From Ephydatia muelleri (lineage: Eukaryota > Porifera > Demospongiae > Spongillida > Spongillidae): a DNA stretch of 64,000 nucleotides. The notes beneath the pieces are model-generated. The model was not told the DNA's origin, did no database searches, and was given only the letters and a program-made list of their open reading frames with translations. Made by a program: the position numbers and the translations under genes. Shown here one piece after another: positions 10,571-20,981 of this stretch; the first letter of the stretch is position 1, and the number at the start of each line of letters is the position of its first letter. Where the stretch lies: contig JABACO010000007.1 of assembly GCA_013339895.1 (NCBI GenBank), positions 3,426,701 to 3,490,700 on the forward strand. Direction: 5' to 3'.

Positions 10571-11705
10571 ATGGCATCAGCAAAACGTATAGATTTGTCA
10601 CTGGCCGATAACGAACAAATAATCAAGGCTCTTCGTGAACCAGGAGCTAAGCAATGTAACGTTGCGCAGTTGTTCGGTGTCTCGAAGTCAGTTGTTTCTA
10701 GAATAAACATGCAAGAATTTTGCACGAATATGCTACATGCTCCAATCGTAGTCGAAAACGGCAACGATCTGGGAAGGAGGCTGATATCTCAGGGTAGTTA
10801 AGGCTGCCTCATGTTAAAAATCTTGTTTTCGTGTTGTTGACACATTGTCAACATTCATGTTTGTATTACATCATTATGACGTTATTCGGATCGTTACTTA
10901 TCGATCTCCCGTTAGCGTATGACGTCTACTTTTGTACAACGGTCATACCTATTATGACCGTAAACAGATCCACAGCATAACATTTGCGTTATATGCTCCC
11001 AAACTAACGATTGCCAAAAATTAAAAGCGGCTGTCGAGCAACACTAATCAGCCGCCTGGTTATTTTTTAATAACCACTGTACTTGACCCGCGTATTAACG
11101 AACTTCTAAAACGCTGGGATGAAAATGCAGCTCGAAGGTAACTTTTTAATGCTTGGCAGGTTCCTCTAGGTTGATACTAATGGTTTATGACTGGGGATTT
11201 CAATAATTGGACCGTGCATCGAAGATTCATTAGTCTTTGTGCAGCTGGTCGGCCATTTTGAACTTTGTTCATGGTTGTTGTGAATACAGCAAGCCAATTA
11301 TTTAAATTCCCCAGTCGGCGTAATAGGTGCAAACATATGGGGATTTTAAATACCCCATTAGTTTTCTAAGACACGGATCGCAACATCCCGGCATACAGCC
11401 GTAATCGGTTATATCGCCGTATTCCAAGCGGTTACATGCCGCAGGGATGCTTTCTAATCATAGAACGTTACTAATAGTTGGAACAGTGTATAAAATACAC
11501 TCGTCTAAAGTTTCTATCATAGGGTACGCTTCTTGCGTGAGATTTGACTTTTTGTACATAGGCGCCATTTTTTATGACGTAAATTCATTAGGTGGCAGCC
11601 TTAAGTACGCTGAGATTGATGAAGCGTTGTTTCTATGGTTCAAGCAGAAATTAGCTCAAGGTGCGCGCTTAACAGGAGTTGTTTTGAAGCAAAAAGCTTC
11701 ACAGC
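10571..11705 (+). pseudogene. Tigger transposase, N-terminal DNA-binding part
   Basis: The ORF at 10571-10801 reads MASAKRIDLSLADNEQIIKA followed by NVAQLFGVSKSVVSRI, the first helix-turn-helix of CENP-B/pogo transposases. After an AT-rich non-coding stretch, 11615-11705 reads EALFLWFKQKLAQGARLTG, the start of the second helix-turn-helix (Tc5/CENP-B type). The frames are not continuous, so the gene is dead. It is interrupted at 11706 by the nested insertion. Confidence 0.7.
11649..11705 (+). repeat. Long direct repeat flanking the nested insertion, left copy
   Basis: Fifty-seven bases of Tigger coding sequence (from AATTAGCTCAAGGTGCGCGC to CTTCACAGC) recur at 13363-13421 with one deletion and a 3-base insertion. 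The duplicated copy resumes the transposase after the nested block. It is far longer than a normal target duplication. Confidence 0.8.
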
Positions 11706-12606
11706 CATAAATGTCCGCCCGGACCACTCTAGAATGCAATATCTGGTCCTAAGTGACAATAAGTGGTCCGCTTTAGCCCGGACCCTTTATGGCTGCCAAA
11801 AATGGTCCCATGGACAATAGATGGCTACGACAACTGGTCCTACCGACTGTTCCCTTAAGACCTCTAAGTGGTCCTGTGGTAGCAGGCTGGCCCATTGCCT
11901 TATACCACATGCAATATATATTCTTTCAGCAGTGCTTCAAAGTTTTGATGCAAATGAACAAGTAAATGTGCACATCACATAGAAAATGCATGCATTAGCA
12001 AGATGCCATTGACTCAATTCAAAGATGCCAAAGTTTCACACTGAAAACAAAGCCATTTCTGTGACTTTTCTGAAACGGGCAACATGTGGTAATGCATGGT
12101 ACAGGATGAACATTGAATCATTTGTGATTTATTGCTGGTCAACCAATATACACAGTAAACAGGGACAATTTCACTTTGTAGTATAGCGCATCTTTTGTCC
12201 TGCTTTCATAAAGTAGGAAATGGTGTAATTTCTTGTCTTACACTTGACTTCAAATAGTGTTTTCGCTTTTTTTTAATCAAAGAGCATGCTGACTTGGACT
12301 AAACCAAAACAAACTGACATTGTTATTTAAGGCCAATGCAAAAACGCCACAATCTGATGATCCTATCTGACGTTGCACATTCATTATTTGAATAACAAGT
12401 TCAGATTTGCATGGGGCATTGCACCATATCTGCTATCAACTCCTTGCTTCATCTGATGCAGATGAATGCATGCAGTCCAACCACTGAATGCATCCAGCAC
12501 TAACTCCAGATGTAGAAATAGCAACCCAGTGGCAACAATTGATATTAAACCACTTCTCATTTCACCGTGGAATTTCTCATTTAAATGCTTAAAAAATTCA
12601 AGCATT
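11706..12606 (-). mobile_element. Ginger-B fragment (3' part, reversed) nested in the Tigger
   Basis: Read on the minus strand, this matches the 3' half of the Ginger-B copy at 28290-28960 and its GGACCA-rich end at 29750-29850. At 12400-12560 the minus strand contains the Ulp1 peptidase part: the GCCACTGGGTTGCTATT block that encodes a His-Trp-Val-Ala catalytic box, and further on the segment next to the Cys box. The minus-strand ORF at 12384-12686 is a partial, out-of-context reading of it. The terminal 200 bp (11706-11900) is full of GGTCC/GGACC motifs. Confidence 0.65.
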
Positions 12607-12688
12607 TCTTGAAAATTATTATCTTTGTATTTGCTTACATTCACCAGATTCTGGTGAATGTAAGCAATAAAGATAATAATTTTCAAGA
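12607..12688. repeat. 82-bp near-perfect hairpin
   Basis: The left arm starts TCTTGAAAATTATTATCTTT and the right arm ends AAAGATAATAATTTTCAAGA, with only a couple of mismatches or one-base gaps and almost no loop (centre near CCAGATTCTGG). It lies at the inner edge of the Ginger-B fragment. It may mark a rearrangement junction or the end of a small fold-back element. Confidence 0.85.
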
Positions 12689-13164
12689 TCTTTTAACACC
12701 GGATCCGTGAGAACAGGACATTTTTTGAGCTGATTTTGTCGAACGCACGTTTTTGAAAATTAGTCGGAAGCGGTCCAATTGTCGTAAACGCTATGAACTA
12801 TAATAATGCAACTCTCCACATGAATATTTATGCTTTTCCCACCTTCATACCTATTTCCTAGCCTATCCTGTGTTTGTTCAAAGTTCGTAACTTACAACCG
12901 TCACCGAAAAAAGTACACTTTTTTCAGTGACGTTTTTCTCATTCGTAAACAGTGAATATATTCTCATTTCTACACACAAACATCGAATTCTACTAATTTT
13001 GGCACTGCAGTCTTTCAGCTCTCTGAAAGACAGAGTTCAAAGCCACAATGTCTATCATATAGGTCTGGGCACGATGGAAAAAAGTAATTACGCGTATACG
13101 GGGCGGAGGTCCTATTAAAGCTTCACGCTACTAATAGTGACATATATAAGCACGATTATCGTTT

Positions 13165-13362
13165 CTCTTACTCTTTCCTTTTCTCTCTCTCTCTCCTCTC
13201 TGAGGGCTCTCTCTCTCTCTCTCTCTCCCTCTCTCTCTCTCTCTTACCATACCCTCTCTCTCTCTCTCTCTCCTCCTATCTCTCCTCTCTCGTCTCTCTC
13301 TCTACTCTCTCATCGTCTTCTCTCCTCTCTCGTCTCTCTCTCTCTCTCTCTCCTCTCTCCTC
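13165..13362 (+). repeat. CT microsatellite
   Basis: A long CTCTCT tract with interruptions forms the right end of the nested insertion and abuts the second copy of the 57-bp Tigger duplication. The Ser/Leu ORF over it is not a gene. The 470 bp before it (12689-13164) contains no recognised feature. Confidence 0.85.
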
Positions 13363-14652
13363 AATTAGCTCAAGGTGCGCGCTAACAGGAGTTGTTTTGA
13401 AGTAGCAAAAAGCTTCACAGCTATATAGCTACCGCCCAGGGAAAGGAGTTTAATCCTTCGGATGGTTGCTCAGTCGCTGGAAAGCTCGCAACAATGTAAA
13501 AAGAGCATAGAGAGCATGGAGAGCATAGAGAGCATGGGGGAAAAGGCAGGATGCCGATCTCCCCGCTGCTGCTGAGTGGAAAACAAGCATTTTAACCTGG
13601 AATTTTAGAAACGTTTGAGTCCATTAACATATTCAATGCGGATGAGACAGCTCTCTATTTTAGAGGCTACCCAAACAGGGGACTACGTTTGGTGGGAGAA
13701 CCTTTCAGTGGCGGGAAACGGGCTATGGAACGCATTACAGTGATGTGCTGTGCAAATATGGATGGAAGTGAAAAAAAGCCATTGCTCGTAATTGGGAAGA
13801 GTAAAAATCCTCGCTGCTTTCCAAAAAACCATACCCTACTTCCAGTTACGTACAGGAGCTCCGCAAATGCTTGAATGACCAGTTCTTTATTTCATGAATG
13901 GCTTGATGCTTAGAACAGGCAATTACAGATAGAGGGCCGCACAATATGCCTTTTGATTGACAACTGTACTGCACCAAATGCTACATTGTCACACATTGTG
14001 CTACAGTTTCTGCCTCCTAACATTACATCTATCATGCAGCCCATGGATATGGGAGTCATTAAGAATTTCAAGGCCCACTATCGTTCGCGTCTAAATGCCC
14101 GAATCATCGCATGCAACTCTCGATACCAACTCCGATCTTAGAGCACTTGACGTAGCTAAATCTACATCGTTGCTTGATGCACTTCACCTGGCATAAGAAT
14201 CACGGGCTGCAGTTCTCCCGTCGACAATTTGTAACTGCTTCCGAATTGGAGGGTTTACATCCATTGCAGCCAGTGACAGTACTGATGAAATGGACCAGGA
14301 ATATGACGTGCTTGGGGACGTTGCCATTCCTGGAAACATGACTGAGGAGGAGTTCATTGCATTTGTTGACATAGACAAGGAAGTAGAAGTAGCACGCGAG
14401 ATGACTGATTCTGAGTTAGCACATGCAAAGAACCAGGATGAACAAAATGGCACTCCATCTGACGACGAAATCGAAGCAAGTGAGCCATCGCTTCGAGAGC
14501 AGTTGGAGGCAGCAGAAATGTTTCGTAACGTTTGTCAATTCCGTGGCTTTGAAGTGGGTTATGAAGCGGCACGGAAATTGGAAACAGACATACATACAGA
14601 ACTCGTACTGCAAATAAAGAAGCAAACTACATTGGACAATTTTGTTTTCTAA
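13363..14652 (+). pseudogene. Tigger transposase, DDE domain
   Basis: After the duplicated 57 bp the coding sequence resumes. Near 13625-13650 it reads FNADETALYFRG, with the first catalytic Asp. At about 13946-13965 it reads LLIDNCTAP, with the second Asp, followed by FLPPNITSIMQPMDMGVIKNFK, the PxNxTxxxQPMDxG block of DDE_1 transposases. The ORF at 14290-14652 gives the acidic C-terminal region (120 residues, ending LDNFVF). Several stops and frameshifts (for example at 13873 and 14141) break the reading frame. Confidence 0.75.
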
Positions 14653-14829
14653 ATGCGACTTTGACGACAAAACAATTAATTGACTGCGTAGTTTTGTGTA
14701 CGAGTAATTGTATAATTATACAACTTGAAAAAATGACTCCTTCGGTTACCGGCACTTTCGGATAAACGAAACTATTGTTTTATTACGGATAGGTTGCTAT
14801 TAAGCGGAGTCTACTGTATTACATACGTC

Positions 14830-17820
14830 ACCCTTTTAAAATTAGCTTGTCCTCAAGCTGCTCACAGCCGATCACGAGGTCTTCTATGACGAAGAGGGTA
14901 CCGCCTTTCCTCCTCTCCAACCAGTGGTGGTTGCTCTAACAGTGGTTGTGCAGCATCTGGTAAAGGAGGCTGAGGAGTTACCACGGGTGTTGGGATGTCT
15001 ACTATAAAGTGTTCAACTTGAGGAGGGTACTGTGTTTCTCTGTTTCCAGTTGCCACCTCTGGTGTTGCTGCAGTGTCAGGTTGTACACGATGATGCAGAC
15101 GATTGATGTGCACCACCCTTGATCTCTTCCCATCCATGATGACGATTGATGTGCACCACCCTTGATCTCCTCCCATCCATGATCTCCACTGTGACTGGGC
15201 TTTTGACACTACTGATTCTCCAGTTCCCCTCCCACCGAGGGTTCAGCTTCCCAGCTGTTGGTATGGATAACCAGACTGGGTCTCCAATTTTGAATTGCCT
15301 TGATGGTCTTGTGTGTCTGTCATAACCTATTTTCTGTCTGGTAGAGGCTTCAACTAAATTTGCTTCCACAATACCTGGTAGTTCTGAAAACTTTGCACAA
15401 AGATGTTTCTTGTATGTTCCAGTATCAAATGCTAGAGGTGTTCCAATAAGAGGCATCTTTGATTGTCGGCCAAACATCAATACAAAAGGTGGAGGCCATA
15501 CCATTTCAACACCAAACAGCTGTTTGCACCACTGAGGAGCTAGTGAAGTTATGTGCTACATATGGCCTACCTGAGATTGTGCACTCAGACCAGGAAGGGC
15601 ATTTGAAAGCACAATTTTGAAAAACTAGAGACGTTTAAGACAAAGAAGACCCAACTACACCTTACCACCTTCAAGGCGATGGGATGGTGGAGCGATTTAA
15701 TAGGTCTCTGTTACAATTACTAAGAACTTATGTAGAGAAAGAGAAGGGACTGGGAACAATGTTTGCCTCTAGCACTGTATGCCTATTGTACTGTTCAACA
15801 CTCATCTACCTGGGATTCTGCCCACTTTGTGAAGTAGTCTTGTACCACCATTAAATAACGGTTGTTGTTTTTAGACACAGGTACCTCTAGTATGTCGACC
15901 GCTATCATTTGCCATGTCCTTCCAATAGGAATACTGTTCATTGGAGCATGAATGGGTGTAGGAAGCTTTGCTTGTTGACATTTTGTACACTTACGGCAGT
16001 AGACTTAACATCTTCTGCCATGCCAACCCAGTATGCTTCCTGCTGCAGCCTTGTTAGTGTCTTGTTTACACCTTGATGTCCAGAACTAGGTGCATCATGA
16101 CAAGAGTGTAACACTTGTTGACAACTTAGTGGTATTAACGGCACTTCAATCTTTTCATCTGTTGGTCCTGGAGCATATTGCCGACATGCTATTCCATTTA
16201 TCACCACAAGTTGTGGCCATAGTTGAGAATATCTGGCTAGTGGTTGCTGCTTCCATTATGCTGGTCTTTTGTCTGGTATTCGTAATGCCAGAAGAATTTC
16301 TTTTAGGATAGGATCATTGACATTCTCTTGTGCTAATTTCAGCAAATTCCTATCTTTTCCTGCTGCAACAGCAGCTGCCCATTTTTCAGTCTGGGGGTGA
16401 CAGCGAGAGAGTGCATCTGCATTGCTGTTCTGGGAGCCTTTACGATATTGTATGATAAAATCATACTCCTGCAATGCCAAAGCCCACCTACACAATAGCC
16501 CTTCCATCTTTTGTCCTGATAACCATTGAAGAGGGGCATGGTCAGTCAAAATGGTGAATGGCCATCCAAGGAGATAGTGATGGAACTGTTTCGTGGCAAA
16601 GTCATTGTGCTGAATGACACTATAATTTTTCTCAGCCTTCTTCAAAGCCTGACTCACATAAGCAACAGGATGACCATCCTGTTCTAAAACCGCTCCAATA
16701 CCAGGTGGACTAGCATCTGTTTCAAGGGTAAATGTACTTGCATTTGCTCCATGCAAGTTTGGGGTAAGCAAGTACAGGTGCCTGAATTAGCTTTTCTTTG
16801 AGAGACAAGAATGCCTGTTCACAGTCACTAGACCAGAGAAATGGCATTCCTTTCTGCATCAGGTTATTCAGAGGGATGCAATCTCAGCGAACTTCAGTAC
16901 ATACCGTCGATAGTAAGACGCCAATCCTATAAACTGACGAACTTCAGTAACATCCTTTGGAGTCGGCCAATTTTTCACTGCAGCAATTTTCTTTTCATCA
17001 GGTCTCATTCCATTAGCAGAAAATACATGCCTCAGATAGATCTCTTCATCCTTTCCTGTGCGACACTTGCAGCCTTTAAGAGTGAGGCCTGCCTCCTTGA
17101 TTCGCTGAAATACCTGTTCTAAATGGGTCTTGTGCATTTCTCTGTTGGTTGAATGAATCAAAACGTCGTCTATGTATGTTGTAACGAATGGGTAACCCAC
17201 GAAAGATTTTGTTCATCAGTCTCTGAAAAGATCCTGGTGCCCCTGTCAATCCAAATGGCATACATCGAAACTCGAATAACCCTAACCCAGGTCCAGGACA
17301 AAAAGCTGTCTTCTCACAGTCATCTGGATGTACTGGAAGTTGCCAATAACCTGACTGTAAGTCCAATGCAGAGAATATTGTGCATCCCGATAAGCAATCC
17401 TGAACTTCGTCAACCAAGGGAAGTGGGTATGCATCCTTCACCGTTTGTTTGTTTAATGCCCTGTATAATCCACACATATTCGTACTTCTCCTGTTTTCTT
17501 TGTGCGATACACTGCAGAAGCCATCCAAGAGCTGCTGCTCTCTTCAATTATTCCCTTGTCGAGCATGTCTTTTATCTGTGCTTCCACTTCTTCTCGATAT
17601 TGGGCTGGAATTCGTCTGGGTGGCACTCTCACTGGGTTTCCTGTGGTTGGAATGTGGTGTTCGCCATCATCATTTGCACTGATGTACAACAGAGTTCTCC
17701 AATTACAGTAAATAACTTATTTACTAATGCAGATACCGGAGTAACGTCTGTAGGGCTTACTACCTGCTGCCCTGACCTTGAGCAAGTACCCCGTTGATCA
17801 TGGCCAGCAATTGCGGACAT
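14830..17820 (-). pseudogene. Ty3/gypsy retrotransposon pol fragment (gypsy-1)
   Basis: On the minus strand, from 17820 down, come a protease-RT linker, an RT with ALDLQSGYWQLPV, FRCMPFGLTGAPGSFQRLM and TYIDDVLIHS, an RNase H (TLETDASPPGIGAVLEQ; TDHAPLQWLSG; NADALSRC), an integrase zinc-binding region (CHDAPSSGHQG, YWVGM) and the integrase C-terminal region (FKIGDPVWLSIP, RWEGNWRI). Residues needed for RT catalysis (YIDD) are visible. Frames change several times, no LTR is seen at either end, and the middle of the integrase is inverted (next entry). It is a dead fragment that interrupts the 3' flank of receptor unit B. Confidence 0.8.
15510..15815 (+). other. Inverted segment of the gypsy-1 integrase core
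   Basis: This piece encodes integrase on the plus strand, opposite to its surroundings: LCATYGLPEIVHSDQEG at about 15550-15600 and GDGMVERFNRSLLQLL at about 15690-15725, which hold the second Asp and the Glu of the DDE triad. The minus strand on either side encodes the adjoining parts (MVVQDYFTKWAES just right of it, MVWPPPFVLMFGRQSKMP just left). A local inversion of about 300 bp explains the arrangement. Confidence 0.7.
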
Positions 17821-18050
17821 GAATTATTTGAATTCCGTAATACGCGTAATAAAATTATTGAACATGGAGTCTATGGGTAATTTCTATTAATCGCGCACAG
17901 TTTAGTACCAAAGACTTGTAGTAAAGTTTATAAACCTAAGTATGATACAGGGACATGTAACACATTGTTTGTATATCTTCTGTTGTGTAAAAATGTGCCC
18001 CCATCAATTTCAAAACGGGTTTTTGTTTTACTGCATACATTTAATGGCTG
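17807..18050 (+). repeat. Inverted repeat partner of 39300-39543
   Basis: The sequence starting CATGGCCAGCAATTGCGGAC is about 95% identical to the reverse complement of 39300-39543, ending around the ATTTCAAAAC block. A short related piece (TATTCATGTCCGCTATTTCT) occurs at 61825. At 39300 it follows a non-LTR retrotransposon fragment and may be its 3' UTR, so this could be a truncated 3' end in reverse. Confidence 0.7.
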
Positions 18051-20505
18051 GCATACTTTTGATCACGATCTATTGAAGATTATAAAGTGGATTCTGAAGC
18101 CAAAGCTATTTGCATATTTATATGTGCAAATAGCATATCTACCCCATGTGCACGTCTATTTCTAGATTCAAGTATGTGAATTCTAGTACCCCCATAAATT
18201 ATTAATCATTAATTAAACGTCATAACGTTGCCCAAGCACTCCTCAAAGCCTTGCTTCTTGTACGATACTACTATACCATTACCCGGCCAACTCTCAGACA
18301 TGGCAGCATACATGCACGACCCCGGTCGTGTGTCCGTGGAGTATGTTGGAACGATGTATCCTAGCTTGGTACGTTTTGTTACGATGAGCTATATTGCTAT
18401 AATATGAGTTAACACTCAGCAACAGCCATCACCAAACAGCGAGACTAGGTTTTTTTTTGACAGTATTTTACGCAAAGTATAGGTTATACGTTATAACTGA
18501 AAGCTATATGCAGCCTTCTCTGTGATCACGCGTGGGTAGGATTTTGATCGAAACACGAAGTGTGCAAGCAACTTCCCACCGCATGTACGATCCATATTAA
18601 TAGGGAAGCCCTAGCTGCTAGAACGCCACAGTGCACCACACGCATCAACGCATAATTCCCACAAACGCGTAATCCAAGGCAACTTTTGCGCGATCGCGTG
18701 TCATAGGTTGTGCCTTCAAAGTTGTACCACAATATCTCAGCGAAGAGTCTGAGATACGCTTGTTTATATGTGCCGATTGCGAGTCGATGGTGCATGGTTT
18801 CCTTCTCAGCACATACAACTCACTGCCCGGTGGTGGAGTCACCAAGATTACTGATATTATATATTTATGGTACAGCACGCCACCATTAATTCGTTGCTGA
18901 TGCCTTAATGAACTGGAGTACCGACTCGAAATAGAAATGGTTATTCCGTATTACTACCAGTTCTTACTTTGGCGGGTGAGTATTATTGTTAATCCGACCT
19001 CTGTTGTTAGTACCTAAACCCTGCCAGGGGCGGTACCCTAGCTATGCCATTGCTATTACAAGTCGAGACAACCAAAATCATCGGACAATGGAAAGGAGGG
19101 ATTACGACGTAACCAATAATATGGCTCGTTCCATTGTGTCTCCCTACTAGGTAGTACTCGGGATCTGACTACTCTGATACAAGTAATTCATTAAACATGC
19201 AAGCTAGAGAGATACCGGTACTGTTCACTATGCATGCATGGATAATCCTTTTGTCTTACACTGTAGTTTAATACTCCATTCAGTACGCATTGATTCACAC
19301 CGGATATATTACATGTACATTAAGATTCTTCTATTAGAACGCTACTTATATTCGTGTGCTAGCATAGTTCATTGGGCATTCAATTTAAAGTGTCTTTTCA
19401 AATTTGCAACGAATGGAGTCATCGGATCACCATGCGGAACCAGTTCTCGAGAAGCGCTTCAAAAGAAGAAGAATAATGGAAGTCTGACACAAATACTTCA
19501 TGTCATGAGTGGACATCCTTAACTGGTGAAAGTAAAAGGAAAGTTCTTAAGGTACAAATACACTTGACATTAGTAACATTCATCATACATGTACATTGTG
19601 TATACCAGCTGCGTCCTTCATAGATGAAAGACATCCCTCTGCCTAGTGCCCTGCGCACAACAGTAGTGAAGTTATGGGAGGTACTATGTGCAGTGAGTCA
19701 TATCACTTGTCACCAAATGACTTCTTTTCGTTGTTGGCATACGGAATCCTAAGGATTTTGAAGATTTATACAGCATACTGTCTAATGATTCACCATATAA
19801 ATATGGATTTTGCGCTGAAAGGAAAAGTGCTGAAAATTGTCAAAGAAAAAGTAATTAGTACTTGCGGTCGCTGGTCATTATGTAATGCAGGAAGTGGTGC
19901 TAACGTCATAACTAGTTAACTAATGTACATGTAAGCTCGCTTGTCCACGAGATCTCAGATATCGGTCCTCAAACCATTTGCGGAAATGCTTCTAAGACGA
20001 AGGTAGCAACTGAGCTTTATAGCCGCGCCTCAGTCTGTCTTTGATCAGCCAACACACGTTCAATCCTGGCCGTACCGGTACCATGAACGGGACTATGAAC
20101 TGTACTCGTATAAATATGTGTACTTGTAGTTGTAAGCAATCTGGCGTAGCACGGATCGATACAATGTTTTTGAACATCAGTATTGACTATGTTCACAGAT
20201 GGAACGCTCAATTGGCAGAATTAACAGCACAGCGCACCTGGCTGGATTTGCACAAATCATCCACAACCATGCACCGTTGTACAGTTTTCATGCTCTCATC
20301 ATTTTACAACACGCGCTACTCCTTTTAAATACAAATCCCCTCCTCCACATTGCTCCCACGCACCTGTCACGAAAATTTTAATCCCCCCGCTAAATTTTAT
20401 CCTAGGATAAATTTTTGCAAGGCACAACACTGCAAGAATCTATCCCACCCTGCCATTTTTTATCCCACCTCTAGTATAACACTTTACAACGCTTGCGCAA
20501 GACAG
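18051..20505. other. No gene recognised
   Basis: About 2.4 kb without a convincing coding region. ORFs are short and lack motifs or conserved partners in the window. The stretch is AT-rich with no clear repeats apart from short pyrimidine runs. Confidence 0.5.
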
Positions 20506-20513
20506 GCCACGTG

Positions 20514-20876
20514 CAGTGGCGGATACAGAAATAAGGCAATGGGGGGGGGGGGGGGGGCGGTTGCATTGGAGGGGCGGCATATTTTGGAGCGCGCTCTTCT
20601 CCCCCCCCCACGTGTGATGAACAATCAATTGCCAATTAATTTGTCGGGACCTTTATTATCAATTATCGTTCAGGATCTGATAATTCATAATAAACATATA
20701 ACAAATAACAATAACTATTTTAACCGTAGTCCCGTACCTAGACACGAGTGGATTACATCACCGCTATGTGGAAACACAGTGACACGCGTAGTGTTTATGT
20801 GTACGTCGTAGTGTGAAGGGGGGCGGCAATTTAATAATAGGGGCGGCATTTTATTATATCGATGGGGGGTGCGGCC

Positions 20877-20908
<32 letters not shown>

Positions 20909-20930
20909 CGCTATGGTAGATCCGCCGCTG
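20514..20930 (+). mobile_element. Non-autonomous hAT element
   Basis: The element runs from CAGTGGCGGATACAG to TAGATCCGCCGCTG, imperfect terminal inverted repeats of the hAT CAGNGGCGG type. The 8-bp target duplication GCCACGTG is exact on both sides (20506-20513 and 20931-20938). Inside are long G and C homopolymers (20540-20558, 20877-20906) but no transposase. Homopolymer lengths may be unreliable. It lies 44 bp upstream of the start codon of the Ginger-type gene. Confidence 0.85.
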
Positions 20931-20981
20931 GCCACGTGTAGACAGGTGTCATAAAGTTCTTTTTGGCATTGCGAAGGCAGC

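Larger units (their letters stand above)
10353..14816 (+). mobile_element. Tigger/pogo-type DNA transposon with nested insertion
   Basis: The terminal inverted repeats begin CAGTAGACTCCGCTTA at 10353 and end TAAGCGGAGTCTACTG at 14816, extending about 27 bp with one or two mismatches. TA dinucleotides flank both ends (10351-10352, 14817-14818). The empty site GATATTACATAC is present in unit A at 2220-2231. The interior encodes a CENP-B-like helix-turn-helix, a second DNA-binding segment and a DDE domain, all broken by stops and frameshifts. A 1.66 kb composite insertion (11706-13362) splits the coding region. Confidence 0.88.
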
